Shown piece after piece: positions 20,801 to 29,507 of a stretch of DNA of 64,000 nt. Position numbers and translations under genes: made by a program. Positions within the stretch are counted from its first letter, which is position 1. Each line of letters opens with the position of its first letter. Source of the DNA: Blastococcus sp. HT6-4 (GTDB lineage: Bacteria; Actinomycetota; Actinomycetes; Mycobacteriales; Geodermatophilaceae); assembly GCF_039679125.1 (NCBI RefSeq), contig NZ_CP155551.1, positions 3,658,001 to 3,722,000 on the forward strand, read 5' to 3'. Under the pieces are notes generated by a model. The model saw nothing but the letters and a program-made list of their open reading frames with translations. It had not been told where the DNA came from and did no database searches.

Positions 20801-21610
20801 GTGAGCGAGCTCCCCCGAACCGACCCCACCGTCCTGTCCGAGCAGGCCGCGCAGACCCTGACCGCCGCGCTCGGCGGGCCGCACGACGTCGCCGTCGTCA
20901 TGGGGTCCGGCTGGGCACCCGCCGCCGACGCCTTCGGCGAGCCGGCCGGGTCCGTGGCGATCGGCGACCTGCCGGGCTTCGCCGCCCCGACGGCGGTCGG
21001 CCACGGGGGCGAGGTCCGCTCGGTGCGCGTGGGCGACCGTTCCGTGCTCCTCTTCCTCGGCCGGACCCACTTCTACGAGGGCCGCGGTGTGGAGCCGGTC
21101 GTGCACGGGGTGCGGACCGCGGCCGCCGCCGGCGCGAGGACGGTGATCCTCACCAACGCCGCCGGTGGGCTGGCTCCCGACCACCGCGTGGGCCAGGCGG
21201 TGGTCATCTCCGACCACCTGAACCTGACCGCCCGCTCGCCGCTGGTCGGCGCGACGTTCGTCGACCTGACCGACCTGTACTCCGCGCGGCTGCGCGAGCT
21301 GGCACACGAGCTCGACCCGTCGCTGGCCGAGGGCGTCTACGCGCAACTGCCCGGCCCGCACTACGAGACGCCGGCCGAGATCCGGATGCTGCGCACCCTG
21401 GGCGCCGACCTCGTGGGCATGTCGACGGCCCTGGAGGCGATCGCGGCCCGGGCGGCCGGCGCCGAGGTGTTCGGCTTGTCGATGGTCACCAACGCGGCGG
21501 CCGGGATCACCGGGGAGAAGCTGGACCACGCGGAGGTGCTCGCGGCGGGCAGGGAGGCCGCCGGGCGCCTCGGGGAGTTCCTGGTCGAGTTCATCGGGCG
21601 GCTGCCGTGA
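20801..21610 (+). CDS. deoD: Purine nucleoside phosphorylase
   Basis: 269 residues of the trimeric (type I) PNP class, which cleaves inosine, guanosine and deoxy forms with phosphate to give base plus (deoxy)ribose-1-phosphate. Motifs: VMGSGW (phosphate loop), [38 protein letters not shown] and TNAAAG. It is immediately followed by a phosphohexomutase gene, exactly as deoD-pmmB in mycobacteria. That mutase may process the sugar-1-phosphate, and deoC at 27061 would take deoxyribose-5-phosphate further. The gene symbol follows mycobacterial usage; by class it is closer to PunA. Confidence 0.94.
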   Translation: MSELPRTDPTVLSEQAAQTLTAALGGPHDVAVVMGSGWAPAADAFGEPAGSVAIGDLPGFAAPTAVGHGGEVRSVRVGDRSVLLFLGRTHFYEGRGVEPVVHGVRTAAAAGARTVILTNAAGGLAPDHRVGQAVVISDHLNLTARSPLVGATFVDLTDLYSARLRELAHELDPSLAEGVYAQLPGPHYETPAEIRMLRTLGADLVGMSTALEAIAARAAGAEVFGLSMVTNAAAGITGEKLDHAEVLAAGREAAGRLGEFLVEFIGRLP

Positions 21611-21627
21611 GCGGACAGGGGGCTGCC

Positions 21628-23268
21628 GTGAGCGAGCCGGCCGGCGACCTGCTCAGCACGGCCCGTGCCTGGGCCGACGCCGACCCGCACGAGGGTGACC
21701 GGACGGAGATCGAAGCCCTGATCGAGTCGGGGAACACCACCGAGCTCGCCCGCCGGTTCGCCGGGCCGCTCACCTTCGGGACGGCGGGGCTGCGCGGGCC
21801 CCTGCGAGCGGGGCCGGCGGGGATGAACGCCGCCGTCGTCACGCGGGCGGCCGCGGGGCTGGCCGGGTGGCTGTCGGCCGGGGGGCACGCCGGTGCCGGC
21901 GTGGTGATCGGGTTCGACGCACGCCGCCGGTCGGACGAGTTCGCCCGCGTCTCCGCCGAGGTGCTGGCCGGGGCAGGCTTCGCCGTCCAGGTGATGCCGC
22001 GACCGCTGCCGACACCGGTGCTCGCCTTCGCCGTCCGCCACCTGGGGTGCGCCGCCGGGATCATGGTGACCGCCAGCCACAACCCGCCCGACGACAACGG
22101 CTACAAGGTGTACCTGGGCGACGGCGCGCAGCTGGTGCCACCGGCCGACCGGGAGATCGAGGCCGCCATCGCCGCGGTGGGGCCGGCGAGCGAGGTCCTC
22201 CGGTCCGACGACTGGCTGACCCTGGGCGACGACATCGAGTCCGACTACGTGGACGCCGTGGTGGCGGCCGTGGATCCTGGGCGGGTGCCGGCGTCGGCGC
22301 GGTCGGCGCTGACCGTGGCGTACACGGCGATGCACGGGGTGGGTGCCGGGACGACGCGTGCGGTGTTCGCCGCGGCAGGGCTGGCCGAGCCGGTGAGCGT
22401 GCCGGAGCAGGACGCTCCCGACCCGGCCTTCCCGACCGTGGCCTTCCCCAACCCGGAGGAGCCCGGCGCCGTCGACCTGCTGCTCGCCCTGGCCGAGCGG
22501 GTCGGCGCGGACGTCGCGATCGCCGAGGACCCCGACGCCGACCGGTGCTCGGTGGTCTGCGGCGGCCGGCAGCTGACCGGCGACGAGGTGGGCGCGCTGC
22601 TGGCCGACTGGCTGCTCCGCCGGGGGGTGCGCGGGACGTACGCGTCGTCGCTGGTGAGCGGCTCGCTCATGCACGTGATCGCCGAGGCCCACGGCGCCCC
22701 GTCGGAGGAGACGCCGACCGGGTTCAAGTGGATCATGCGCGCGGGCTCGGACTCGGCGCCGCTGGTGTACGGCTACGAGGAGGCGCTGGGCTACTCGGTG
22801 GCGCCGTCGGTCGTCCGGGACAAGGACGGCATCTCCGCCGCGCTGGCCGTGGCGCTCATGGCCGCCGAGCTCGAGGCAGCCGGCCGGACGGTGCTCGACC
22901 GGCTGGACGAGCTGGCCGACGAGCACGGCCTCTTCGTCACCGGGCAGCTCTCGGCGCGGGTCGAGGACCTCTCGCTCATCGCCGACGCCATGGCCCGGCT
23001 GCGCGCGCAGCCGCCGGCCGCGCTGCTGGGACGACCCGTGGAGTCCACCGACCTCGCGCTCGAGGACCCCCCGGTCGACGCGGTGCGGCTGCTCGGCGAG
23101 GGGGTGCGGGTGATCGTGCGGCCCAGCGGTACCGAGCCGAAGCTCAAGGCCTACCTGGAGACGGTCGTCCCGGTGCACGAGGACGCCGGCCTGATCGCCG
23201 CGCGCGGGCGGGGCGCCGACGAGCTGGACCAGCTCCGCGCCGAGATGTCGGCGGCCCTGGGGCTGTAG
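21628..23268 (+). CDS. pmmB: Phosphohexomutase (phosphomannomutase/phosphoglucomutase family)
   Basis: 546 residues of the alpha-D-phosphohexomutase superfamily. TASHNPPDDNGYKVY holds the phosphoserine, DPDADRC the Mg loop, GYEEALGY the sugar-binding loop and RPSGTEPKLKAYLE the phosphate-binding C-terminal domain. It shifts phosphate between the 1- and 6- (or 5-) positions of a sugar; in this context it may act on (deoxy)ribose-1-phosphate as well as hexoses. The GTG at 21628 is chosen because AGGGGG lies seven bases upstream; a GTG at 21607 overlapping the PNP stop would add seven residues. It is co-transcribed with PNP. Confidence 0.92.
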   Translation: MSEPAGDLLSTARAWADADPHEGDRTEIEALIESGNTTELARRFAGPLTFGTAGLRGPLRAGPAGMNAAVVTRAAAGLAGWLSAGGHAGAGVVIGFDARRRSDEFARVSAEVLAGAGFAVQVMPRPLPTPVLAFAVRHLGCAAGIMVTASHNPPDDNGYKVYLGDGAQLVPPADREIEAAIAAVGPASEVLRSDDWLTLGDDIESDYVDAVVAAVDPGRVPASARSALTVAYTAMHGVGAGTTRAVFAAAGLAEPVSVPEQDAPDPAFPTVAFPNPEEPGAVDLLLALAERVGADVAIAEDPDADRCSVVCGGRQLTGDEVGALLADWLLRRGVRGTYASSLVSGSLMHVIAEAHGAPSEETPTGFKWIMRAGSDSAPLVYGYEEALGYSVAPSVVRDKDGISAALAVALMAAELEAAGRTVLDRLDELADEHGLFVTGQLSARVEDLSLIADAMARLRAQPPAALLGRPVESTDLALEDPPVDAVRLLGEGVRVIVRPSGTEPKLKAYLETVVPVHEDAGLIAARGRGADELDQLRAEMSAALGL

Positions 23269-23291
23269 CCCCGCCTCCGCCGCGCCCTCGC

Positions 23292-23717
23292 TCAGCGCGG
23301 CGGCGGGCCGTACCGGTTCGGCCCCGGCTGGGTGCCGAGGAAGCCGACGGTCACCAGCAGGACCAGCCAGCCGATGCCGGGCACCAGGTGCCACAGCAGC
23401 CACCAGGCGGAGTGGTCCCGGTCGTGCAGCCGGGTGACCATCGCGGCGACGTTCGGCACGAGGAGCACCAGCGCCGAGATCGCCGTCACCGGTCCGCCCT
23501 GGTCCGGGAACGGCCAGAGCAGGTCGAACCCCTCATCGCGGCTGATGCGGGGGTAGCTGTCGGGGAACCAGGTCGCGTCGATCGAGGTGGCGACCACCCC
23601 GAGCACGGCGAACACCAGCACGTAGCGCAGCCACCAGTCCCGCCGCCGGATCCGCCCGGTGGGCAGGTACCAGTCCACCGGTGTCCACGACCGCTGCTCC
23701 GGCGCGGCGGTGGTCAT
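23292..23717 (-). CDS. DUF805-family membrane protein
   Basis: 141 residues. The start WYLPTGRIRRRDWWLRYVLV matches the DUF805 pattern (a Gly-Arg-x-x-R-x-x-Y/W-W entry into the first helix), followed by LVPNVAAMVTRLHDRDHSAWW, the family's R-L-H-D-x-x-x-S-x-W element. Three or four membrane helices are visible. The ATG overlaps the upstream oxidoreductase stop (ATGA), so it is the last gene of upp-oxidoreductase-DUF805. The function of the family is unknown. Confidence 0.85.
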   Translation of the reverse strand: MTTAAPEQRSWTPVDWYLPTGRIRRRDWWLRYVLVFAVLGVVATSIDATWFPDSYPRISRDEGFDLLWPFPDQGGPVTAISALVLLVPNVAAMVTRLHDRDHSAWWLLWHLVPGIGWLVLLVTVGFLGTQPGPNRYGPPPR

Positions 23718-24604
23718 CCGCCGACCGGCTCCCGGCAGCCGGAGTCCAGCGCCCGCGCCGCCGCGGCCAGGACGGCGACGACGTCCCGCCCGAAGCCGAC
23801 GTCGCACGGGTGGATGCCGCCGGCGACCGCGGCCTGCATCAGCTCGTCGACCGCCACCGCGAAGGCCTCCGGCGCCACCCGGTCCTCCGGCAGCAGCACC
23901 AGCCGCCCGGCGTCCCCGTGGACGAAGAACTCGTTGCCCACCGACATCGGCGCCACGGTGTGCGACAGCGTGACCGTCGACGCCACACCCGACTCGTGCG
24001 TGAGCACCAGGTGGACGGTGTCGCCGAGCCCGGCACCCGCCTGCACGGCGACGACCGGCCCGAGCGCGGGCACGAGCAGCGAGAGGGCGTGCGGGCCGAT
24101 GTCCCACAGCGCGCCCTGCTCCTTGCGCCAGGGCGAGGCGTCGAACGGCGAGCCCGCGAGCGACGACAGCCAGGACCCGTGCCCGCCGGCCACGGTCGTC
24201 CGGGCCACCTGCTCGAGCCAGGTCGCCGTCGCCGGGCGGAACCGGAAGGTGAAGAACACGACCGACGCGACGCCGGCGTCCCGGACAGCGGCGACCACCC
24301 GGTCGGCGCCCGCCACGTCGAGCGCGATCGGTTTCTCCAGCAGCAGGTGCTTGCCCGCCGCGGCGGCGCGCTCGGCCAGCGGCGCCTGCACGTCCGGCGG
24401 CAGCGCGATCGTGACGGCGTCGACCTGGCCCAGCAGCTCGTCGACGTCGGTGAACCCCGGCACGTCGAACTCCGCACCGACCGCCTTCGCCTTCGCGAGA
24501 TCCCGGCCCCACACGCCGACCAGTTCCGCGGTGGGATGCGCCGCCAGCGCCGCCGCGTGGATCTCCTTGGCCCAGAAACCGGTGCCCAGGACGCCGAAGC
24601 GCAT
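23714..24604 (-). CDS. Gfo/Idh/MocA-family oxidoreductase
   Basis: 296 residues with an N-terminal Rossmann domain (FGVLGTGFWAKEIHAAAL; TIALPP; HLLLEKPIALD). EKP is the family's cofactor/catalytic lysine motif. The second domain has DIGPHALSLLVPALG with the usual active-site His. Such enzymes oxidise or reduce sugars, inositols or related substrates with NAD(P). It follows upp by two bases and overlaps the DUF805 gene, so the three are one transcript; the link to uracil salvage is not obvious. Substrate unknown. Confidence 0.87.
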   Translation of the reverse strand: MRFGVLGTGFWAKEIHAAALAAHPTAELVGVWGRDLAKAKAVGAEFDVPGFTDVDELLGQVDAVTIALPPDVQAPLAERAAAAGKHLLLEKPIALDVAGADRVVAAVRDAGVASVVFFTFRFRPATATWLEQVARTTVAGGHGSWLSSLAGSPFDASPWRKEQGALWDIGPHALSLLVPALGPVVAVQAGAGLGDTVHLVLTHESGVASTVTLSHTVAPMSVGNEFFVHGDAGRLVLLPEDRVAPEAFAVAVDELMQAAVAGGIHPCDVGFGRDVVAVLAAAARALDSGCREPVGG

Positions 24605-24606
24605 GA

Positions 24607-25230
24607 TCAGACCGCGCCGAACTGGCGGTCGCCGGCGTCGCCCAGCCCCGGGACGATGTAGGCCTTGTCGTCGAGCCCCTCGTCGATGCTCGCGGTGAAC
24701 ACTCGCAGCGGCAGGCCGCTCTCCTCCAGCCGCCGGATGCCGTCCGGCGCGGCGAGGGCGCAGAGCACCGTGATCGACGTGGTGCCCCGGTCGGTGAGCA
24801 GCCGGCAGCAGTGCACCAGCGAGCCGCCGGTGGCCAGCATCGGGTCCAGGACGAAGACGTCGCGGCCGACCAGCGACTCCGGCAAGGAGGCCATGTAGGC
24901 CTCGGGCTGGAAGGTCTCCTCGTTGCGGGCGAGCCCGACGAAGCCCATCTGCGACTCCGGCAGCATCCCGTGCGCGGTGTCGGCCATGCCGAGACCGGCC
25001 CGGAGCACCGGCACGATCAGCGGCGGCGCGGCCAGCCGGTAGCCCGTCGTGGCCGTGACCGGCGTCCTGATCTGCTCCTCGGCGATCGCCAGGTCGCGGG
25101 TGGCCTCGTAGACCAGCATCTGGGTGAGCTCGCGCAGGGCGGCCCGGAACATGGCGTTGTCCGTGCGCTCGTCCCGCATGCGGGTGAGGCGGGCACGGGC
25201 CAACGGGTGGTCGACGACGGTGAGCTGCAC
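24607..25230 (-). CDS. upp: Uracil phosphoribosyltransferase
   Basis: 207 residues; it converts uracil and PRPP to [12 protein letters not shown] is the PRPP-binding motif, [10 protein letters not shown] binds pyrophosphate, and the C-terminal [15 protein letters not shown] gives uracil recognition. The GTG at 25230 is chosen over the GTG at 25239 because TACCGT lies seven bases before it, matching the leaderless promoters in this genome, and because family members start at [10 protein letters not shown]. Uracil would come from cytidine/uridine catabolism by Cdd and DeoA. Confidence 0.93.
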   Translation of the reverse strand: MQLTVVDHPLARARLTRMRDERTDNAMFRAALRELTQMLVYEATRDLAIAEEQIRTPVTATTGYRLAAPPLIVPVLRAGLGMADTAHGMLPESQMGFVGLARNEETFQPEAYMASLPESLVGRDVFVLDPMLATGGSLVHCCRLLTDRGTTSITVLCALAAPDGIRRLEESGLPLRVFTASIDEGLDDKAYIVPGLGDAGDRQFGAV

Positions 25231-25237
25231 GGGCAGC

Positions 25238-25243
25238 ACGGTA
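25238..25243 (-). promoter_or_regulatory. Leaderless -10 element for upp
   Basis: TACCGT on the minus strand ends seven bases before the GTG at 25230. It overlaps the alternative GTG at 25239, which argues that the downstream GTG is the real start. Confidence 0.55.
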
Positions 25244-25294
25244 GCGGCCGTGCCGCGCGCGCGGCTCGCCGCCGCCCGGCCGCAGGCCGACCGC

Positions 25295-26814
25295 TCAGGC
25301 GGCGACGGGCACGTCTCCCCTCGCCTCGGCCTCCAGGCGACGCCGCAGATCGCGGTTCCCCATCAGCACGCCCACCGCGTAGGCCAGGTCCATGCGCTCA
25401 CCGTTGACGTGCATGGCGTCGAGCAGCCGGGGTGGTCCGTCGGGGAACAGCACCGCGGTCAGCCGATCGCCCGTCGACCCCTCCCCCGCGGCCCGGCCAT
25501 GCAGTCCCGCCACGCCACCGGACGACGGCGCGACCGGACGACGCCCGGCGAGCTCGTCGATCGGCTGGACACCGCTGAAGGCGACCCGCTGAGCGTCGCC
25601 GCGATCGGTGATGCCGTCGAGGCCGGCGGCGAAGGCCGCGTCGGCGGCGCCCCACACGCGCCGGCCGTCCGGGGCGACGACGACCAGCCGGCCGTTCCGC
25701 CGGGTCATCACCAGGTCCAGCTCGTGCACCAGTCCGTGGTCGACGTCGCACAGGAGCACCAGGTTGTCCACGTCGGTGCCGCCGCCCAACAGCCAGTGCC
25801 GCAGGTGGTGCGCGTGCAGCCGCTCGATCCGGGTCTCGGTGCAGCCGGGACGGGCGCAGCCACCGTCCCGCCGGAGCAGGGCGCGACGCTGGGCCGAGGT
25901 GGCGCGCCGGCGCCGGCGCCCGACGCCGAGCACCTCACGGCCGCGCTCCAGCATCGTGACGACGGTCGCCTCGCGAGCATCCGCCGGACCTGGGCGGGGT
26001 GCAGGGCGGGGCCGCCGTCGAGGTAGGCCTGCCCGGCTGCCGTGTCGTCGGCGAGCACGTCGGCGTCGACGTGCACGACCACCTCACGGCGGGGCGGGTC
26101 ACCCGGTCGGCGGTCGAGGTGGTGGGCCGCTCCGGCGAGCCGGGCGACCGCCGCGCAGCGCCGGGCGGCTGTGCGCTCCCGGGCGCACGCGACCTCGTCC
26201 CGCTCGAGCTCGTCCGGCCCGGTCGGCGCCTGTGGGTCGGCAGCCACCCGCCTGGCTGCGGCACGGTCGCGCCGGACCTCGCGTTCGGCGATCGACTCGA
26301 CCGCCGTGAGGAACTGCGCGCCCTCCTCGGCGTCCATGCGCATCCGGATGACGAGCATGCCGTCGTCGTCCCACCAGTGCTGGAATTGCCGTTTCAGCGC
26401 CACGGTGCCCGGATCCGCCGGCTCGGCCCGCCGCCAGGAGCGCACCAGCCGCTCGGTCTGGGACGCCGTCGCCTCGATCGCCAGCTCCAGCAGCGCCTGC
26501 TCGGTGCCCGGCTCCGCGATCCGGGTCAGCGCCCGGACCTTGGAGCAGGACAGCCGCCCCTCGGCGAACGCGGCGGCCAGCAGCGGCAGCCCGGTGAGCG
26601 CCCGGGCCACCCGGACGTGCTCGCGGGCGGTGCCCGGGCTCATCCCGCACTGCCAGGCCAGGCAGTGGGCGCACGAGGCGATGCCGATCCCCTGCCACCC
26701 ACCCCGGCGGTCGAACTCCGCGATCAGCCGCAGCCAGGCCGCCGTGGCGGCGGCGATCCGCACCGCGCCGGACGTGATCTCGCGTGCCAGCTCCGGCAGG
26801 GACCTCTCCGCCAC
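25295..26814 (-). pseudogene. DUF222 / HNH endonuclease-type protein, frameshifted
   Basis: Two frames together make one DUF222-HNH protein. The first runs from a GTG at 26814 through the helical DUF222 region (CSKVRALTRIAEPGTE, WWDDDGMLVIRMRMDAEEGA) to VHVDADVLADD and RRMLA; the second continues with EATVVTMLERGREVLG and the HNH part (CARPGC, RLHAHHLRHW, NLVLLCDVDHGLVH). The join is at about 25971-25974, where one base is missing; restoring it gives a 506-residue product. The family is abundant and multi-copy in actinobacteria with an unclear role, sometimes linked to DNA damage. It is either a real pseudogene or a sequencing error. Start uncertain, as no strong ribosome site precedes it. 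Confidence 0.8.
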
Positions 26815-26825
26815 GACGGACTCGT

Positions 26826-26840
26826 TCGAATGATGTTCGA
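26826..26840. promoter_or_regulatory. SOS-box-like palindrome, one base short
   Basis: TCGAA-TGATG-TTCGA lies 11 bases upstream of the DUF222 gene start. The actinobacterial LexA box is TCGAAC-N4-GTTCGA, in which the TCGAA and TTCGA arms are six bases apart; here they are five apart and one inner C is lost. It may be a decayed LexA site. Confidence 0.4.
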
Positions 26841-26883
26841 GAGCTAGCGGGGCCGGCTGACAGTTCCGCACGGTGCACAGGAC

Positions 26884-26967
26884 GTTCCCGCGGGAAAGCC
26901 CGAGACGACGTCGCGGCATCGTCGCGCCCCGCGCGGACGTGCAGCGGGAGACGTTCCCGCGGGAACG
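26884..26967. promoter_or_regulatory. Two copies of a TTCCCGCGGGAA palindrome
   Basis: The intergenic region between the DUF222 gene and deoC holds two sites sharing GACGTTCCCGCGGGAA: one centred near 26890 and one near 26959, where the perfect palindrome extends to 16 bases (CGTTCCCGCGGGAACG, 26952-26967). Centres are 69 bp apart. Twofold symmetry and duplication suggest operators for a dimeric regulator of deoC, the DUF222 gene or both. No regulator is encoded nearby. Confidence 0.55.
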
Positions 26968-27060
26968 CCGGGGTGGAACGGCGGGGCGGCGCGCACGGGG
27001 AGCCGCCCCCGCGGGTGAGCAGTGTCGGGCATCGGCGCACCGCAGGGGAGAATGGTCGGC

Positions 27061-28056
27061 ATGACCCACGTCATCGACCCCGACGCGCTCTCCGGGGCGA
27101 CCCCCGCGGTGCGCGCGCCGCTGGCCCCGTACGACGACGTCACGCGCTCGGGCGCCTCCCTCCGCACCTTCCTGCACGGCCTCCCCGGCGTGGACCAGGT
27201 GGGTGCCGAGGCGCGGGTGGCGCAGCTGGGCACCCGGTCGATCAAGACGACGTCGAAGGCCTGGGCCATCGACACCGCCATCTCGATGGTCGACCTCACG
27301 ACCCTGGAGGGCGCCGACACCCCCGGCAAGGTGCGCAGCCTGGCCGCGAAGGCCCGGCAGCCCGACCCGTCCGACCCGACGACGCCGCGGGTCGCCGCGG
27401 TCTGCGTCTACGGCGACCTCGCCGGCGTCGCGCGCGAGGCGCTCGGCGACAGCGGCATCCACGTCGCCGCCGTCGCGACCGCCTTCCCCAGCGGCCGCGC
27501 GAGCCGCGCGGTGAAGCTCGCCGACGTCCGGGACGCCGTCGAGAACGGCGCCGACGAGATCGACATGGTCATCGACCGGGGCGCCTTCCTGGCCGGCCGC
27601 TACCTCGACGTCTACGAGGAGATCGTGGCGGTGAAGGAGACCTGCGGGGAGGCCCACCTCAAGGTCATCCTGGAGACCGGTGAGCTGGTCACCCTCGACA
27701 ACGTCCGCCGCGCCAGCTGGATCGCGATGCTGGCCGGGGGCGACTTCATCAAGACCTCCACCGGCAAGGTGTCCCCCGCCGCGACGCTGCCGGTCTCCCT
27801 GGTGATGCTGGAGGCCGCGCGCGACTTCCGCGCCGCCACCGGCCGCCAGGTGGGCTTCAAGCCGGCCGGCGGGATCCGGACGACCAAGGACGCGATCAAG
27901 CACCTGGTGCTGATCAACGAGACCGCCGGCCCGGACTGGCTGGACCCCGACTGGTTCCGCTTCGGCGCCTCCAGCCTGCTCAACGACCTGCTCCTGCAGC
28001 GGCAGAAGCTGCGCACCGGCCACTACTCCGGCCCCGACTACGTCACGGTGGACTGA
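27061..28056 (+). CDS. deoC: Deoxyribose-phosphate aldolase
   Basis: 331 residues; it cleaves 2-deoxyribose-5-phosphate to acetaldehyde and glyceraldehyde-3-phosphate. The Schiff-base lysine lies in GGDFIKTSTGK; other class I DeoC features are VCVYGDL, the GADEIDMVID strand, VILETGEL and KPAGGIRT. It is longer than the ~260-residue E. coli enzyme because of an extra N-terminal helical segment, as in other bacteria where deoC is paired with ALDH genes. The ATG at 27061 is preferred; an in-frame ATG at 27052 lies too close to the AGGGGAG site. The ALDH gene starts five bases downstream and can dispose of the acetaldehyde. Confidence 0.94.
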   Translation: MTHVIDPDALSGATPAVRAPLAPYDDVTRSGASLRTFLHGLPGVDQVGAEARVAQLGTRSIKTTSKAWAIDTAISMVDLTTLEGADTPGKVRSLAAKARQPDPSDPTTPRVAAVCVYGDLAGVAREALGDSGIHVAAVATAFPSGRASRAVKLADVRDAVENGADEIDMVIDRGAFLAGRYLDVYEEIVAVKETCGEAHLKVILETGELVTLDNVRRASWIAMLAGGDFIKTSTGKVSPAATLPVSLVMLEAARDFRAATGRQVGFKPAGGIRTTKDAIKHLVLINETAGPDWLDPDWFRFGASSLLNDLLLQRQKLRTGHYSGPDYVTVD

Positions 28057-28061
28057 CAGCG

Positions 28062-29507
28062 ATGACCAGCGTTTTCGAGTACGCCCCCGCGCCCGAGTCG
28101 CGGTCCATCGTCGACATCGCGCCGTCCTACGGGCTCTTCGTCGACGGCGAGTTCGTCGACGGCTCCGGTGAGCCAATGACGACGGTGAACCCGGCCACCG
28201 AGGAGGTGCTCACCGAGGTCGCCACCGGCACCACCGCCGACGTCGACCGCGCGGTGCGCGCCGCCCGCAAGGCGTTCGAGAAGACCTGGGGGCCCATGCG
28301 CCCCGCCGACCGCGGCAAGTACCTGTTCCGCATCGCGCGGCTGCTGCAGGAGCGCGCCCGCGAGTTCGCCGTGCTGGAGTCGCTGGACAACGGCAAGCCG
28401 ATCCGGGAGTCCCGCGACGTCGACGTCCCCCTCGCCGCGGCGCACTTCTTCTACCACGCCGGCTGGGCCGACAAGCTGGACTGGGCGGGCCTCGGGCCCG
28501 GGCCCAAGCCGCTCGGCGTGGCCGGCCAGGTCATCCCGTGGAACTTCCCGCTGCTCATGCTCGCGTGGAAGGTCGCCCCCGCCCTGGCCACCGGCAACAC
28601 CGTCGTCCTCAAGCCGGCCGAGACCACCCCGCTGACCGCGCTGCTGTTCGCGGAGGTCTGCCGCCAGGCCGACCTGCCGCCCGGCGTGGTGAACATCGTG
28701 ACCGGCGCCGGCGACACCGGCCGCGCGGTCGTCGAGCACGACGACGTCGACAAGGTGGCGTTCACCGGCTCCACCGACGTCGGCCGCCAGATCGCCCGCA
28801 CGGTGGCCGGCACCCGGAAGAAGCTGACCCTGGAGCTCGGCGGCAAGGCGGCCAACATCGTCTTCGACGACGCCCCGATCGACCAGGCCGTCGAGGGCAT
28901 CGTGCAGGGCATCTTCTTCAACCAGGGCCACGTCTGCTGCGCGGGCAGCCGGCTGCTGGTGCAGGAGTCGATCCACGACGAGGTCATCGCCTCGCTGCAG
29001 CGCCGCATCGGCACCTTGCGCGTCGGCGACCCGCTGGACAAGAACACCGACATCGGGGCGATCAACAGCGCCGAGCAGCTCGCCCGCATCCGCGAGCTCT
29101 CCGACATCGGCGAGGCCGAGGGCGCGCAGCGCTGGCAGCCGGCCTGCGAGCTGCCCGACCGCGGCTACTGGTTCCCGCCGACGGTCTTCACCGACGTCTC
29201 CCCCGCCCACCGGATCGCCCGCGACGAGGTGTTCGGCCCGGTGCTGTCCGTGCTCACCTTCCGCACGCCCGACGAGGCGGTGGCCAAGGCGAACAACACC
29301 ACCTACGGCCTCTCGGCCGGCATCTGGTCGGAGAAGGGCTCGCGGATCCTGAAGATCGCGAACCAGCTCCGCGCCGGCGTGGTGTGGGCCAACACGTTCA
29401 ACAAGTTCGACCCGACGTCGCCCTTCGGCGGCTACAAGCAGTCCGGCTACGGGCGCGAGGGCGGCCGGCACGGCCTGGCCGCGTACCTGGAGGGTGCAGA
29501 CCAGTGA
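28062..29507 (+). CDS. Aldehyde dehydrogenase (catalytic half of an ALDH16-like pair)
   Basis: 481 residues of the NAD(P)-dependent ALDH superfamily. QVIPWNFPLLMLAWK (cofactor/oxyanion), VAFTGSTDVGRQIA, LELGGKAANIV with the general-base Glu, and NQGHVCCAGSR with the catalytic Cys are all present, as is the C-terminal PFGGYKQSGYGREGG. It should oxidise acetaldehyde released by DeoC, whose gene ends five bases upstream. The stop overlaps the GTG of a truncated ALDH-like gene. The order deoC, ALDH, ALDH-like recalls the two-domain ALDH16 proteins, here split into two chains. Confidence 0.92.
   Translation: MTSVFEYAPAPESRSIVDIAPSYGLFVDGEFVDGSGEPMTTVNPATEEVLTEVATGTTADVDRAVRAARKAFEKTWGPMRPADRGKYLFRIARLLQERAREFAVLESLDNGKPIRESRDVDVPLAAAHFFYHAGWADKLDWAGLGPGPKPLGVAGQVIPWNFPLLMLAWKVAPALATGNTVVLKPAETTPLTALLFAEVCRQADLPPGVVNIVTGAGDTGRAVVEHDDVDKVAFTGSTDVGRQIARTVAGTRKKLTLELGGKAANIVFDDAPIDQAVEGIVQGIFFNQGHVCCAGSRLLVQESIHDEVIASLQRRIGTLRVGDPLDKNTDIGAINSAEQLARIRELSDIGEAEGAQRWQPACELPDRGYWFPPTVFTDVSPAHRIARDEVFGPVLSVLTFRTPDEAVAKANNTTYGLSAGIWSEKGSRILKIANQLRAGVVWANTFNKFDPTSPFGGYKQSGYGREGGRHGLAAYLEGADQ

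Noticed and set aside
26826-26840. A functional LexA box before the DUF222 gene
   Set aside because: The arms are one base too close and one inner C is missing, so I list it only as a decayed or look-alike site.
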